Of a stretch of DNA of 5,719 nucleotides, positions 5,706 to 5,719 are shown one piece after another. Below the pieces are notes generated by a model that did no database searches, was not told the DNA's origin, and was given only the letters and a program-made list of their open reading frames with translations. The translations under genes were made by a program, and so were the position numbers. The stretch comes from Acidobacteriota bacterium (GTDB taxonomy: Bacteria; Acidobacteriota; HRBIN11): assembly GCA_025061865.1 (NCBI GenBank), contig JANXAA010000161.1, forward strand, positions 1-5,719, in the 5' to 3' direction. Each line of letters begins with the position of its first letter. Position 1 is the first letter of the stretch.

Positions 5706-5719
5706 ATGAGCGTGATGAC
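5706..5719 (+). CDS. Start of an unidentified gene, cut by the window end
   Basis: Only the first codons (MSVM) are present, too few to recognise a product. The start is supported by GGAGGT 4 nt upstream and a promoter-like sequence about 70 bp upstream. An in-frame GTG at 5676 with its own SD-like GGAGGG would add ten residues (MAHELIPEVA), so the start could lie there. Transcription appears independent of the gltX-SDR unit. Confidence 0.6.

Overview
The window reads as chromosomal DNA of a GC-rich bacterium (roughly 60-65% G+C by eye). It has four complete protein genes, the first codons of a fifth, and unusually repetitive gene boundaries. The taxon cannot be named from the sequence. An adenosine-specific kinase-like protein (PF04008) is common in archaea and thermophilic bacteria, and charged, Arg-rich proteins dominate, so a thermophile is possible. 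That is inference only. A SpoIID/LytB-domain protein does not by itself imply sporulation.

Layout. (1) 1-128 is non-coding simple-sequence DNA: an 8-bp repeat tract, then a 7-bp repeat tract that runs into the next gene. (2) 129-2420 (+) encodes a 763-residue lipoprotein with a SPOR domain and a SpoIID/LytB domain split by a large insertion, probably acting on cell-wall glycan in the envelope. (3) 2421-2484 is a short convergent gap with a hairpin. (4) 2485-2982 (-) encodes the adenosine-specific kinase-like protein behind a near-perfect Shine-Dalgarno. (5) 2983-3266 is a divergent intergenic region dominated by 7-bp repeats in two opposed arrays, whose best arms could form a 31-bp stem. (6) 3267-4721 (+) encodes glutamyl-tRNA synthetase (gltX). 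(7) 4743-5504 (+) encodes a short-chain dehydrogenase/reductase, 21 bp after gltX and probably co-transcribed. (8) 5505-5705 holds a terminator-like hairpin, a good sigma70-type promoter and a leader with duplicated translation-start signals. (9) A gene starts at 5706 (or GTG 5676) and runs off the window.

The genes do not form one obvious pathway: they cover envelope remodelling, translation, a small nucleoside-related enzyme and a reductase. The most unusual content is at the gene boundaries. The TTGCATC-type 7-bp arrays lie upstream of three genes and in each case read toward the gene in the sense direction. A separate 8-bp family (AGTNNGGC) occurs before the lipoprotein gene and at the gltX/SDR junction, where it supplies the last six gltX codons and the stop codon.
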